DNA of 64,000 nucleotides from Prinia subflava (Eukaryota; Chordata; Aves; Passeriformes; Cisticolidae), in the NCBI RefSeq assembly GCF_021018805.1, contig NC_086247.1, positions 134,767,602 through 134,831,601 on the forward strand. The letters are read 5' to 3'. Each line of letters opens with the position of its first letter. Position 1 is the first letter of the stretch. Shown here in pieces: positions 26,405-39,736 of the stretch. The notes beneath the pieces were generated by a model. The model saw nothing but the letters and a program-made list of their open reading frames with translations. It searched no databases and was not told the DNA's origin. A program made the translations under genes and the position numbers.

Positions 26405-26579
26405 TTTTTTGCTTGTTTTTTTTTTTGTTTGTTTTTTTTTTTTTTTTTTTTTTTTTTTGTTTTTTGTTTTTGTTTTTGTTTTTTGTTTTTTGTTTTTTGT
26501 TTTTTGTTTTTTTTTTTTTGGTTTTTTGTGTTTGTTTTTTTTTTTTTGGTTTTTTGTGTTTGTTTTTTTTTTTTTTTTT
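26405..26579 (+). repeat. T/G low-complexity array with minisatellite-like units
   Basis: About 175 bases of T with regularly spaced G. It includes a T27 run (26432-26458), a series of TTTTTG/TTTTTTG units (about 26459-26510), and two units starting GGTTTTTTGTGTTTG at 26520-26547 and 26548-26579 that differ mainly in T-run length. All six-frame peptides here are low-complexity F or K runs and are not genes. Length is probably unstable and hard to sequence. Confidence 0.9.
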
Positions 26580-29500
26580 CCTAATGGTGGTATGAATATT
26601 TTTCAAAAATTTTTGAAAGGCATTTTGTGGATTTGGGAGTAGTTTTGACAATGATTTCTATCTAAACCAATCAGACCTAAAATAAGCCTGTTTGCATCCC
26701 CTTTGGTATATGGTAGTTTCATGAAAAATCCATATTAAACTGTGCTGTAATTTGCCCAGCCAAATTGCTCCATTGTTTTCAGGAAGGAAAGGTGGCAATC
26801 TGGGAGCATCCTTTCAGATTTCAGTTTTTCCGGTATGTGATTATGAGGAGGTATCATGCTTCCAGGTGGAGAAAAGTCAGTTTTCCATCAGAACTGTGCT
26901 TAAATACAGTATTTATATATCAAATCAGTCAGTCCTCTCAGTAACACCTTTGAAAGGAAGATGCCTACTACTAATAGAAACCAAGCTTTACATACATATA
27001 CACTTTATCTGCTTTGTGCATGAAAATGGAAATCTGCCTGTACAAAAGCTGTGGTCTAAAATTCCTCTCTGTTTATATCTTGCTCTTCCTAGAATATTTA
27101 ATATATATTCAGAAATTATATGGTATGAATTGGAAAAAAAGCTTTTTTGCATACAGAAAAGAGCAAGCCTTTCACTAATTTTCATTTGTGAAAATTTCAT
27201 TCAGATCTCCATAAGAGGCCTTTTTGCAGTTTGGAGAGGGAGGAAAAGTTTTTTTATTTTACTCTTTCATCACCAGTTCTGTGCAGTTGATAAATGATGG
27301 TCATTCTTTGCTATTTCCCATGAATTATTACTTCTGCCCACAAGAGTGGATATAACATAGAAAAAAGAAAAAAAGTTATTACCTGTAATTTTGCTTTCTC
27401 TCAGTATTGATTTAGTACTTAGCAAAGACTTTTTTATAGTAAAATGGTAATCTGTCTTGCACTTGGTCTGGCGTAGAATTCCTTGGAGTTTTTTTTTTAT
27501 TTGTGTGAGTAAAAACAAGAGTGAGGATCTCATATGGTTAAATTTTCACATATTGGCAGACTGTTGTGTTTCTTTTTGTTTGGTTCAAAGCTGTGATTTG
27601 TGCCTAAGTTTTGTTGTGTCTTCTTCTGTGGAATTCTTCTTCTAGGCATGATCCAATGGTCAATCAGAGTACTGAAACTCAAATAACAGGTTTTAAAAAA
27701 GAGATAGGAGAATTGCACAACCCATCCTCTCATCTAGGTCATTATAATAATGCTGGAATATGCAACCAGCAAAACCATCATAAGAGCAAAGATCAAAAAA
27801 AGAGAGAACCAATTTAGCTTTTCCAATATGAATATGCTATGAAGAAAATTGTGCATCTCAACATTAGGCATGAAGAATTTAGCTAGTATTAATGCCAACC
27901 TCATTAAATGCCAAACTTGATGCTATTTCAATTGCACTGTTTGAACACAATTTTCATAGGGAGAAAAAAAATACAGCTCATAGCAGTGAGATTGTAGACA
28001 ATATAATAAAAGAATGCAGTTAAATCATCATATATTTTCACTGAAAATATTTCTGCATTTTATTTGGATTCAGTTTAATCAATGCTTTTTTCACACTTGG
28101 ACTTTGGATACTAATGAAGTTTTGAACCATTGTTGAATAACTGATGCCTGTACTAGCTGCTAAGGCTTCCTGTTTAACCTGTGTTGTTATTTGGTTCTGA
28201 TTGTTTGAACCTATGAAAGCTTCTAATCTGCTGCCTGTTTCAGGCACAGAGAACATTTTGGGGTGTGGAAGATTCTCCCTGGATGCCCATAAAGGCTGGC
28301 AGGAAAAGCTCTCACTGAAATTGCTTAAGCTGATGAGTAGCTCCATCCATATCAAGGTTAAATTTTGATTTTGAATAGCTTCTGAGAAAAAAAATGGAGG
28401 AAAAAAAGTGCAGAAGTCTCACTGTTAAAGGAATTTTTGGTTTGTGGGCTTTTTTTTCCTTGTCTTTCCATTCATTATCCCAGGGGCAAACTTAAATTAT
28501 TAATTTTAAAGGCTCTTGCTTCATCCCCCATTATATGTTTGTGCTAAAGTTGTATTGACATAAACATTTGCATAAATCCCAGTTCAAAAGAATACTTAAT
28601 TGAAGGAGTTGTTAGAGAAACAGCTGCCAGGTGACATCCTGTCACTGCAAGGCTGGAGAGGCTGGCACACACCTAGCATTTTTCCTTTCTGCCTGTTGTG
28701 TATAGACAGCAGATTTGGCCAGAAATTGCACTTCATGTAATAGAGAATGAAAGATTTGGCCAGATATTCTAGTCAGCCTGTGTGTTACTGACTCCTCATT
28801 AATTATTTAGCATGATTGTGCTCACTCACTGTGATCATTCTTCATCCAAAAAAATCAGGAAGCTTTACAACTCTTACTGATGCATAGAAGCACCAAAACA
28901 GCCCTTTGCATATAAGCAAACAATGGGGAGAAATAAAGTTAATACAGTAATTTTCCCATGTTAGTATAGATTCTGTCTTATCTAAGTGTGTTACTAAGGA
29001 TAGTCAGAAGCATACTAGCCGCTGATATTTTATTTCCTCTTCAAGTAAAAGAGTAAAATTAAAGTTGTTTTGTAATTTTTTTTAAGGCACAGCATTTAAT
29101 TTTAATTATTGCTTCATGTCTCCTTACTCTCAATTTCAAAAAGTGAGTAAGGGGATACCAGAGGGGATATAAGTTTCCTGGGGGTAAAGAAAGAAGTTTT
29201 TATCCCCTTCTCAATTGAAAAAGATTAAGAAGCACTATGTTTGGGGTTTGTGTATGTATTCTAGGGCCAGGAGAACATTTTGTTTTTACTGATGTAATGG
29301 TGGGAGTTGTCAGGGGTAGACATCAGGCATTTCTTTTTATACACTGGTTAAATCCAGGAATATGGTGGTGCAAGAAACACAGCACTGCTTTTATTTGGTT
29401 TCATATTTTATAATCCATTGTTGCTGTATTCTGCAGGAAATGCCACCTTTACCTAATACATGGAACAAAGGGAAAGAATTTAGTATAGACCAAGATGATA

Positions 29501-30740
29501 ATTGCCCAATAAAAGTTTCATTTGCGACTAAGGAAATGACTAATGCTTGACAGATGAAACAGTACAAAAAAAGAAAGAGAGAGTGTCCATCAATGCCTTT
29601 TAAAGGAAAACAAGACAATATGTTTGTTTTTTCAGTTTTCAGTGCTGAGGATGATGGGAGGAGATACACAGCTGCTAGGCAGTAATGTATTTGTGGGTTA
29701 TGTATGTTTTGAATTATATTGTAAAAAACATAAATTAACTCTTTGGATGTACTTTTGATGAAACAAAAGCATGTATCATTTTGTGAAGATTGTTTATACT
29801 TGTTCATTCATTCAAGGCAGTGTAAAAGATCTGGTTCTTAAATGCATAGTTAAGCATCTAAAATCATGCCAGGCTTTTGGTTTGCTTTTCTTAGCTTTTG
29901 CAAATGATGTTACATGTCTGAACATGACAATGGAAGGACAATGTGAGAGGTAGCTGTAGGATATATCTGTTTTACAGGCAATGTGCTTGAAAACTAGAAA
30001 ATTGTCTTTCAAAAATGTGCACTACAATAAGGCTTCATCTGATAATGTTTGATAATGAAATGTTGTATGTATCTCTACATCAAAGCCTTCACAGTGGTCT
30101 TAGCTCACTGAATTAGGTGCTGGCTTCTTGGTTATTTTAGAGCAAAGTAATGACTGACAAAATGCTGAACATTGCCATCTTTTGGCACAGTAAGAGCACC
30201 TGCTGACAAAATCATCCAGGTTCCATTTGAGATTACATTTTAGTCACTCCAGACCTTTCTCAGAGCTGTCCTCACTGTCTTCTAGATGTCAGTGCTCCCA
30301 CAGCTGTACTTCCACATGGGTGGCACCATGCAGAGCTTGGAAGGAACCTTGTCAGTAAAATGACAGCAGTGTTCAGAGGCAAGGGAAAGAGTCATTATCT
30401 AGAGAAAAAATACCACGACATTAATTACTCTTAATGAAGCAGGCTTTGTCCAAAGGCAAACTCAACAGAGTCTTGCTGTGCTTGAAATCCCTTAGGCCAA
30501 TAAGAGACATGAGCAAAGGCCTTGATTCCCACCTTCCATCTCTCACAATGAATGTAACAGCCCTGAAGTGCATTGCTGGGCACCATTCACTTCCCAGGCA
30601 ACTTAGGACTTTTACAGTCTCCTATTTATTAATTTCTTTAACATATTAATTAGACAAAATGGTGCCAGTTGGAAGGGACTAATATCTATTTTTACAGCTA
30701 TATTATCTATTTATCTTTTTTATACTTATTGAAAATGATT
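26580..30740. other. 4.2 kb of AT-rich DNA, no gene seen
   Basis: The longest frame in the window lies here: 181 codons at 26752-27297 on the + strand. Its peptide is rich in I, F, L, K and S, as AT-rich random DNA would give, with no domain. Frames of 138 codons at 29391-29807 (-) and 105 codons at 28038-28355 (-) are likewise unrecognised. No repeat identified. Confidence 0.5.
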
Positions 30741-30907
30741 ACCTAGTCCAATGGCCTGACCAATTCAGGGCTGGATAAGTTGACAGGCTTGGGGCATTGG
30801 CCACCTCTCTAAGAATTCTTTTCCAGTGTTCAACCACCCTCTCAGTAAAGAAATGCTTCCTGATACCTAGTTTCACTCAAGGCAAAAATGAAAGCTTTAT
30901 GCCATTC
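30741..30907 (-). mobile_element. CR1 LINE 3' UTR/ORF2-end fragment, - strand
   Basis: On the reverse strand this is a diverged CR1. The + strand text CAGTGTTCAACCACCCTCTCAGTAAAGAAATGCTTCCTGATACC matches the complement of the end of ORF2 in typical CR1 (ccagtgcttgaccaccttctcagtaaagaaatttttcctaatatc). It is preceded by GGCATTGGCCACCTCTC and followed by GCTTTATGCCATTC, like the CR1 gcttgaggccatttcc. The terminal octamer end is not preserved. Confidence 0.75.
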
Positions 30908-33900
30908 ATCTAAACCAAGCAATATTCTAGAAGTGACTAATTGTCAGCAAAGTATTCTCTTTGTCTCAATTATGAGACGGTATTTAACAACGGAAGCAAC
31001 ATTAAATTATGCTGCCATTTTCCTTAGAAATTGATCTAGATTTTGGCACTACATAAAAAAGGGATAAGAATATAGAGAGAGATAAAAAAATATAATAACA
31101 TATAAAAAGTTTTAAATGGGTCAGAAAAATAATCTAAGTAAATATTGTAAGTAAAATTGCGGTAAAGACTTCACTTTTCAGAAATTTCATCTAGGACCTC
31201 TGAGATAGTTGTGCTGGGAGGAGTGTTTGGAGCAGCAGGCATTAGCAAGGGCTAATGAAAACGAAAGGGAAAAGGAGCTGACAAGTAAAGGAAATTATTC
31301 TCTTGAAGTGTCCCTTGATTTTCATTAGAAGAAAATAATTAGCAATGAGGATAGTAGAAACGATAGGAGTAGGCAGGCCAGATAATTGCATGCAGGTAAG
31401 GATTTTTGGAAGACTACTGGCTAGAGTACCTGCTTTAGTGAATACTGCCTTGGTGAAATCTGGGGAATATAAATTCAGCAACTCTTAGTGGTTAAGCAAA
31501 ACTCCAAAAGCGAACGTGTGGGTATTATTTTTGCTCTGAAAGACTTGAACACTTTGCCTTAATTTAGCAAATCCTAGTTAGGATCCTTTCTATTTTATGA
31601 ACCATCTATCAGTTTTCCTTAGTTTGAGTACTCCCTCACAGAGACAGACAAATTTTCATTGTCTTATTTCTTTGTGGTAGATGTTTGGGGTTCTCCTTAC
31701 CTGACCTGTGATATTATTAAGACAAAAGCAGAGGGTTCTGAGTGATCTGGGGCGCCCATAATAATCAGTTTCACATCTGTACAAAAATCATAACCCTTTA
31801 TCTGAAATATGAGATCTCTGTAGGTCCAGTTCACGGAGAGATTTATCTGCCTAAAATGATAGTCATTCAAAATGCCAATCTGTTTGGCATTAACATCTTG
31901 AATTCTCTGAAGCTAGCAGCAGGTTTGTCAAGGAAAAAAGACAGAATCAAAATGGAGAGTCACCTGCTGTCCTTGACTTTTGTTGTTGAGTACGTTTTAT
32001 ATTAAGGATGTTGATGTCAGCTGGAGCCATTGCAGAGAATCCTCAGCTGTGAAAAATAGCAAGTACTCTACTCAAATTTAATTATGTTTTCCTATTGAAG
32101 AAGGTAAGGAGATGATCAATATGGACTGGAGAGTATATAACAGTACAATAGTACTTTCTGAAAGGTCAATGTTTTATGTTTTTGCCGTGTTTTCAAATTC
32201 TTCACAAATCAGCGTAACTGTTGATAGTCAGACCTGATCATCAAAATAATCCTTGAGCAGAGAAAAAAATTTATATACCTCATTTAGGGGAGTGAGAATT
32301 CTTCCTGAAATTTAAGAAAATAATGAGAAAATATCTTTTTTAATCCTTTTGTTTGTATGCACTAGGTAATTATTACCTTACTAAAAACCTTTTTCAACCT
32401 TAGAAAGTTTTTAGAAGTCACATTTCACATAAGAAATGGAGGTTGCTCTGGCATAGCTTGAAATGCCCTTTAGGTATTTTCTAGTTCAGGCATTGTGCCT
32501 TAAGCATATGGTCAAGCTTATTTTTCAAAAGGATTGATGGCTGGGAACTGATGGGAAATTGCTTTCCTTCTTCTTTATCAGTATAAGGTACAGAATCACC
32601 TGATGTTTAGAATAATTTCTCATAAAGTGCCTTTAGAAATCTAGATGAATAATGGGCAGGGAAGAAGAGTGAGGATTTTACATTGTGCATATATCAAGGC
32701 TTTTTCTGTCTTAATAAAATCATAACTATATTAGGTCATTTCCATAGCTTGTGAACTTGGGACCTGACTGCTAGCTCTATTTGTACATCTCAGCCAAAGA
32801 CTTTGTGGTCTTCAGGATCTTTATTTTATCATGTGTGTCACTTACAGTAACAAATGCCATTAATAAACCCCATTCGGATTACAAAGAAAAGATTTCCTGA
32901 AACTTTGGAAGAGAGTTTAGTTGGTGCTATTAATATAATACTGTGCTCTGAGGAGCCAGCCAGTGAAATGGCATTCTGTAGCCTTCCAGCCTAAGCTATA
33001 AAGCTCCTCTCTTGTACCTGGGGAGCCTGAACACTGTGCTACAAATCTAACTGGGTTTTTGGTTCTTCATATTTTTAAGTAACGTAATGCCTTCTGGGAG
33101 GTCCAGGTATTATTTAAATCTTGGCCCAGTTTCCACAAGGTTCTTTGCAGGGAACTTTCTGCCCCATTTTGTGGGGTTCTCTTTGCACAGGTGCCAGCAT
33201 CAGCCGGTACCCCGAGGCTTCCCTGCTCTCACTGGTAACTCTCCCTGAGCTCTTGGAGCAGGGCAAGCCTATCTGTAGCTCACGTGTGTGCCTTTTAGAA
33301 AATGGGATGTAAGCCATTTAGAAAATCGTGTTGTCTACTCTTCTGCAAAAAGCAAAACTGAATGTAGCAGCTTAGAAGCCTTTGTTTTAGGGAGCATTGT
33401 TGGTTAGTGTAATGGACGAGAGATTTGGTTGGTACATTTAATGATTTGCCGTTAACTGAGAAAGCAGGCAGTTTGTTATTATTTGGCTAATAAGGCAAAT
33501 ACATTCCTGTGCTAGCTAAAGTGGTGGGTAGGAGTGTACTCAGAATGGCTGGTAGGAGTATTTTGATAATTTAAGAGACTCGTGAGGTTAGTCTGTTCTG
33601 GCACCAATGACTTTGATTGATATTTCTGTAGCTACTGTGGTATGATTTATGTGGAAGTAATGTAAAGAACATTCTACTTTTTTTTTTGCCAATAGAGTCA
33701 CAAGTGCACTGTAGGGAAGGCAAAGTCTTCTAAAGTATATGAAAATAAGTATGAAGAAATTGTTTAGGAATGTCCTCCAACATGCTATTTGTTAGCTCAA
33801 TTTGCCAAGCCAAAGAATTTCTGGATATGAAGAGGATAAATAATAACTGCTTGCAAATATTTTATTTTATAGTAAGGGAAAATTTTATCTATTTTTATAT

Positions 33901-36900
33901 TTGCTGAAGAAACAAAAAACACATTATTTGGTAAACATGTTAGTGGCACTAGTCAGAGATAGACTTGGCAAAAGTCATCTGCACCTCAGTTAAAGAAAAA
34001 TTTGGCCATCAGCAGTTGATAAATAACTGAATTGAAGAAGGTCATGTCCATTCCAACCGGTAAATTATGAGCTTTGGTAGACCTGTGGTACAGCATTATA
34101 GAAAAAAATAATATACACTGAGAAAGGCATAAATGCATAGTTCATATGTTTCCAAGGCAACAAATAATTTTTATTGGACATTTGGACTTACAGCTAGTTA
34201 AAAAGTCAGGAATTGTAAACACAAGGTGAGTTAGTCAGTATTTCTGCCAAGTTTAGTTATTCAGTAGGCCAACAAATCTAGAGAGGGGAAGATGAAACAA
34301 AAGACAATTTCTTTAGGGCTTTATATATGCATCTTCCACTTCTATATGTGGTATGTGTTACAAAAGGCAGAATTGTTGCCATCGTTGATTTCTTGATCAA
34401 CTGCTGCCAGAATGTGACAGCTAAGAAAGAGTAAAATTTGAAGGATATATTTTGCCCACAGGTTTCTTCCCAGCAGTGAGGCAGAGTTCTTAGAACAAGC
34501 ATTAAAGTACAAATACCTAGATGCTGTGGAAAAGAGTAGAAATGTCAACTGTTGAATCAGATAGATTCCGAATACCTTCATTTTTAAAAATTTTATTTTC
34601 ACTGAACTCACATCACCAATACTTACAAAAATAGTGCCAAAAAACCCAGCCACTGAAAAAAATGAATTCTGCCAATAAGACTTCAAACTATATATCCTGC
34701 CACATTTATGTGACTGTTGGGATGTTTTGAAGAAAGAATTCATGATCTTTTGATGCAGAGAGCTTGAGAAAGGAGAGGTGCTATGTTATGCTTCCCTTTG
34801 GAAGAGTAATTTTAACTAAAATCTGATCCTTAGTTTATTCACTTTAGGTGAAGTCCTGACAAGTTTGGAGAGAAATGGAGAAGAGGAATAAATTCCTGGA
34901 TTTTTTTTTTCACAGAGCAACAGGTTGAACAAGTTGTAAGTGTGGAAGAGTCCAGAAGGATATGCTGTCTGACCAGACTGCCCTGTTTCATGGAAAGCCA
35001 TTCTGCTTCCCTCGGGGGTTCTTGGTTGTTGCACAGTGCAGCAGTGAGCAGAAGTTCTTCTGAAATAATGGCAGGGCATCATTAAAACAGTTAATAAATC
35101 TTGCTAACCTCTGCCTCCAGTGTGTTCCACTGAGAACAGTGGTTGGAACCACTAGTTCAGAGATTGCCCTTGTTAGGTGAGTTATGACATCAGCACGAGT
35201 AATAACTCTGCGTGCATTTGCACTCGTGCCCAGCCAGGGAGCTTCGAGGTCTCTCTGACCTCTGCTCTGCTGCACAGGGGTCACAGGCTCTCTGAGGAAC
35301 TTGCAGAAGTTTTAAAAGGAAGAACACAGAGTAGAGCTAAGAACAAGAATAGGAAACTGCAGGGAGCAACTGTGAATCTTTTAAATAAAATGGTTGCAAG
35401 CCTTTTTTTTTTCTCTGCATAAACATGCTCACAAACACATATATGCCTTGTGGGAATGTGGCTAACTCCATCACTTGGAAGTTATAAATTTTTTACACAA
35501 AGATACTTACTTCTTTTGTTGTATTCTTTGTGAGGAAAAATCTGGGACTGTAGTACAAGACATCCTAAAAATTGGCCCTTGCTATAGAAAGTAGACTGGA
35601 ACAATCCAGACTTTCTAAAGTTGGTAAATATTGAAGACAGAACATATTTAGAGCCACAGAAGTCTATCTTGAAAACAATCTGTTGTCATCCTGGACTGTG
35701 TACTTCTTCTCTTGCATCCTCAGTGGATCCTGAAAGAAGCTGAAAAAATGCAGCCACAGTCTTGTGTGGGGAATAGTAGAAGGCTGTAAGCTTGGAAACC
35801 ACAGAAATAATTGTAGATGCACTGTGCAAGCAATGCTGCAGATGGGATTAAGGTGGTGAGAGATCTTGAGAAAGTGGATGTTTTGATGCTTTTTGAAAAC
35901 AATGTGGAATTTGCACAAGAAAAAGTTTAAGTTTGGATTTTTTGGCAGCTGTGATTTGCAGTTCAAAGTGTTTGAAGTGGAGACTTTTTTGCCAAACTAA
36001 ATAGTGGAAAAGAAGTGAAATGAGCACAGTAAAAAAATCAATAAATTCAGTAACAGCAGAGAGAAGCACACATAATTAGTGCATATCCACCATGTGAACT
36101 TGACTCTGCATGGACAGCTGAAGCTGACACAAGAGATTTTGGGGAGCACTCTGGTGTCAGGCATCCTGTTAATTCGCTTAGATTATTTTTTTCACCTTCT
36201 GCACCTTCATTGACCATATCATTTGCTCCATCTGGCAGAGTCTTCACTGCTGATTGTAGAGACTCTGAGCATGCTTTTGTTTGGCTTTTTCCTTTGTACT
36301 TAACAGTTTAATGGCTTACTGCCAAATGCTACACCTAGAGGCAGAAAAATATGGATATTAACATTGCATAGACTGTGGAAATGAAAATCCATGACTGCTG
36401 TGTGGGATCTACATTAACATATTCAGAAGAATATGATAAATATTCTATGATTTTGTGAAATGATTGCTTTTTTCCTTTCTATGTGTACTTTGTTCTCATT
36501 GTCATCAATAGAAATTATTCCTGTGGATCTGGAAAAGACTAAGCCAGAACTTTACTGGCTAAATTATGCAACTGATCATCTTGTTGAAAATGCCTTATTT
36601 TAAACTTAACACTCATCACCTATATTCAGTTGCACACCAAGACATATGTGTCCATGAAAGAAATTTTAATGGTAAAAGAGCTTTACAGAAATGTTATTTC
36701 TTGATCCCCATGTTCGATACACTTCAGATTGCTTCTGGCCCTATGATACCCAAGGAAACCTTTTTGTGGCCACAAGTTGCACAGCATTTGATTCAGAAAG
36801 GCAAGAGGATAAAGCCTGTGTGTATCTCAAAGGCAAGAAGCAGTTTTGTGGCTGATGTTGCATCATGGTGTGCTGGGGGCTTGGCTGGTTTGGGCGAGCT

Positions 36901-39693
36901 GCTGTGCTCTGTGTAACCCTGCAGACCTCCCAGCAGCTCCCTCTTGATATTCTCAGTTGTTTTTGTGACCGATTGTTTATATTGCCAACCATGTATCAGG
37001 AAGGGACCTGCTTTGTAATCAGCACAAGAGAACTTTTTGGTTTGGAAGCCACCAGTAAACTGTCTTTGCTGTGTTCTCTGTTAAAGCACTTGTTGAAATA
37101 GCAGTGAGTAATAGGATTGAAGCATTGCAGTATGAATTCTGATTTCCAGTATTGCAAAATGCAAAAGGACATAGTTATTATAATCCCATGGCATATCTTG
37201 TTTTTGTATCTCATTTCTTGTTATTGTGTAGTATAAAATGGAAAAAGAAGTTTATTTTTAAAGATACTGTCACATTTTGCAATCTGATGATTTCAATGTG
37301 AAAAGTAGATTAAATTTTCTTTTATTATTGCGTAATTTGCCAAAGTGTTTGGTAGAAATTGGTGAATCTGTCAGGGACTGTTGTCCACCTACAGCTTAGC
37401 TAAGTCATGGATATTTCTTGCACAACACTGCCCAAAATATGATCAAGGAAACACGTGACTTTAAACTAAGGCTTAACTTTCCTGCTTCAGGCCTGTGTGG
37501 CACTGTTCTTGAAGGCAGAGAATAGGCCAGACTGCTTTAGATTGGTTTTAGCTTCTCATTTGAAGAGGAATCTTGCTCTGTCATTAGTTGTTGTGACCAT
37601 CTTAGTAGAGCCATTTTTTCATTAGGCTTTCTTATCTGAATAGCAATTATTTCTGTGAATAAGCATTTGTGGTTGTGAGCTCTTAATCAGTTGGGCAATT
37701 GCAAAGTGTTAATAAAGCACAGCATGTTCTACATGCAGACACACTGACATTTGCCCTCAGCTTCACTGTGAAACTCCTCCACCACAAATGGGAGAGACAC
37801 AGTCCTGGCTTCCATGATTTCATTTACCCACTTTATATATCAGAGATTTCTAAAGTGATGTGTAATCAAAACAAATATTTGTTGAAGCCCTCCCTATATG
37901 GAAAGGATTGCTTTGAGATATTAAAAAATGAAAAAAACAAAACTGACTTTTGGATTTCTCCAGCATCATGTAGGACTCGTGTCACTGCATCCTTTTTGTG
38001 TTCTATCAATTCTCTGATTGCCTTGGCTGGATGGAAGCTTTGAATGAGTGTAATCTGTAGACAATAACAAGTCCAGACACAAATTGAAAGTTTCTGGTTT
38101 GCACTCATGCCTGTCCTGCTGTCTGCTCAGCTTCTTCTTTCAATATTGCCCTCTGTGGAATTGTGTTGCTCACAGTTCATCAGTAAATGTATGGGACAAT
38201 CAATACTCTTATTTGTTGCTTTTATAATTACATGACAATTCATTTAGGAGTGCAGATAGTTCAGCCCTCTCAAACCAATGTATTTGAACTGTGAGAATGC
38301 TACCAGTCAGTGACAAGTTAAAGGCATTAGGAGAATATTTAATTAAAGACTCTAGTAACTCCAAACTTTCAGATCGTAATTAAGAATGTCCAATGTGTGA
38401 TTGTTCACAGTATGAAATTTTATTGCTCCAGTTGTGACAAGTACAGAGAAATCTGACCTATTAATAAAAGAAGATTATGTTTCTGCCTACTCTCAAAGAC
38501 AGGACTGTTTGTTTCCTCCATTCTTACTTCAGGGCTCTCTATGTTTTACATTGTCAGCAGTCTGACACAGCTCTGGTTTACCCCAAAAAGAAATTTCTAG
38601 AATTAAACAGTCTAGCTGTGTTTTAACCCCCATATGTATTTGTAGTAGCACTAATTTTTACATTTTTTATTTGAAGAGGAATCAAATTCTCTGAAAGTGG
38701 TGAGAGGAAAAGTGAACAAAAATGCGGCTATGTGGATGTCCTCAGGTCCTATTGCAGTGAGGTAGTGAGGGGGATATCAGCAAGCCTTCAAAAGCAATGC
38801 TGTAAAGAGGTGAATTGCTTTTCTCTCTTTTCTTTTTTTTTTTTAATAATTCTACTCATCTACCTGATGCACTAGACAATAAGGACCCAGTAAAGTGGAG
38901 ATTTTTAACACCCTAAATTTATGGGCTATTATGTATTTTCTAATGGCTGCTGACAGATTGTGCAACTAAACTTATTTTACTGGTTTTCTTTTTTTAATTA
39001 CCTATTGAGAGCCTTTTGGATGGAGTTCACAGAACTTCAGAACCCCAAACCACAAATTACAAAGTAAATTCAGTTAATTAGCTGAGACAAAACTACCATA
39101 AAGTATATACATGGGACAGGGTTCTCAATACTTTTTTAGAAGAGATAGAAAAAAGCATGGTGCAAAATTCATAACATAATTGTAAATTTTATAATATTTT
39201 CTCTGGAATAATTTAAGAACACCTAAGAGTGTGTTTTTGTATCCAGTCTACTCTATTTGTATAGTTATCTTAGCAGACTAATCAGCCTTCTCATGTTCTC
39301 AGAGATTCATCCTTTATTACAAGGTGAAGTGACACACATCTCAAATATTTTATGGCAGTGATTTGGGCCTAGAGAACATTTGGTTTGTGGAGAAGTCAAA
39401 ATCTGGCATAAAGATGCCATATTTCTCTTAACACACTGGTAATGTCTTGGGGTTTTGAAAATGCCAAGTTTATATTTCCAGCCCGAGCTGGTGTTGTCTT
39501 ATGATAAGGAGTAAACTCCTTTGGCTGCCCACACACAGCGTGGCAGGAGGAGCTCAGCTGGGCTTTTATCTGGGATTTTCAAGTTAGCTGCTGCTGGACA
39601 CAACTACATGTGTGCTTCTATGCTCATGTGACAAGCTGCACATAGCAAGCATTATACACGTCTTAAAGATTAAAATCTCACCTTAATGTCTGT
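30908..39693. other. 8.8 kb of unique DNA, no gene seen
   Basis: AT-rich, no recognised repeats. A small GC-richer, CpG-containing island at about 33120-33310 is open on both strands (63 and 67 codons). Frames of 133 codons (34342-34743 -), 116 codons (36566-36916 +) and 114 codons (37699-38043 +) have no recognisable domain. The patch at about 34980-35300 is GC-richer and contains TGACATCA, one base from a CRE. Confidence 0.5.
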
Positions 39694-39736
39694 CCCGTTC
39701 TATCTTTAAAGTAAAACGGGGCATTTAATAAATGCC
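39694..39736. repeat. Two adjacent short inverted repeats
   Basis: 39694-39720 is a near-palindrome with arms CCCGTT and AACGGG and a mostly self-complementary centre. Immediately after it, 39720-39736 is GGCATTTAATAAATGCC, with exact 8-base arms around a single base. Each could form a small hairpin. No terminator or transposon end can be assigned in this eukaryotic context. Confidence 0.7.

Noticed and set aside
26356..26651. Several F-rich (+) and K-rich (-) open frames
   Set aside because: These are translations of the T/G low-complexity array, not genes.
29391..29807. 138-codon - strand open frame
   Set aside because: AT-rich composition and an unrecognisable peptide, without gene context.
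33191..33312. Peptide words SRYPEASLLSL resembling the BTB/T1 fold of KCTD proteins
   Set aside because: Only about ten residues are reminiscent, the family's following conserved motif is absent, and the stretch is too short to count.
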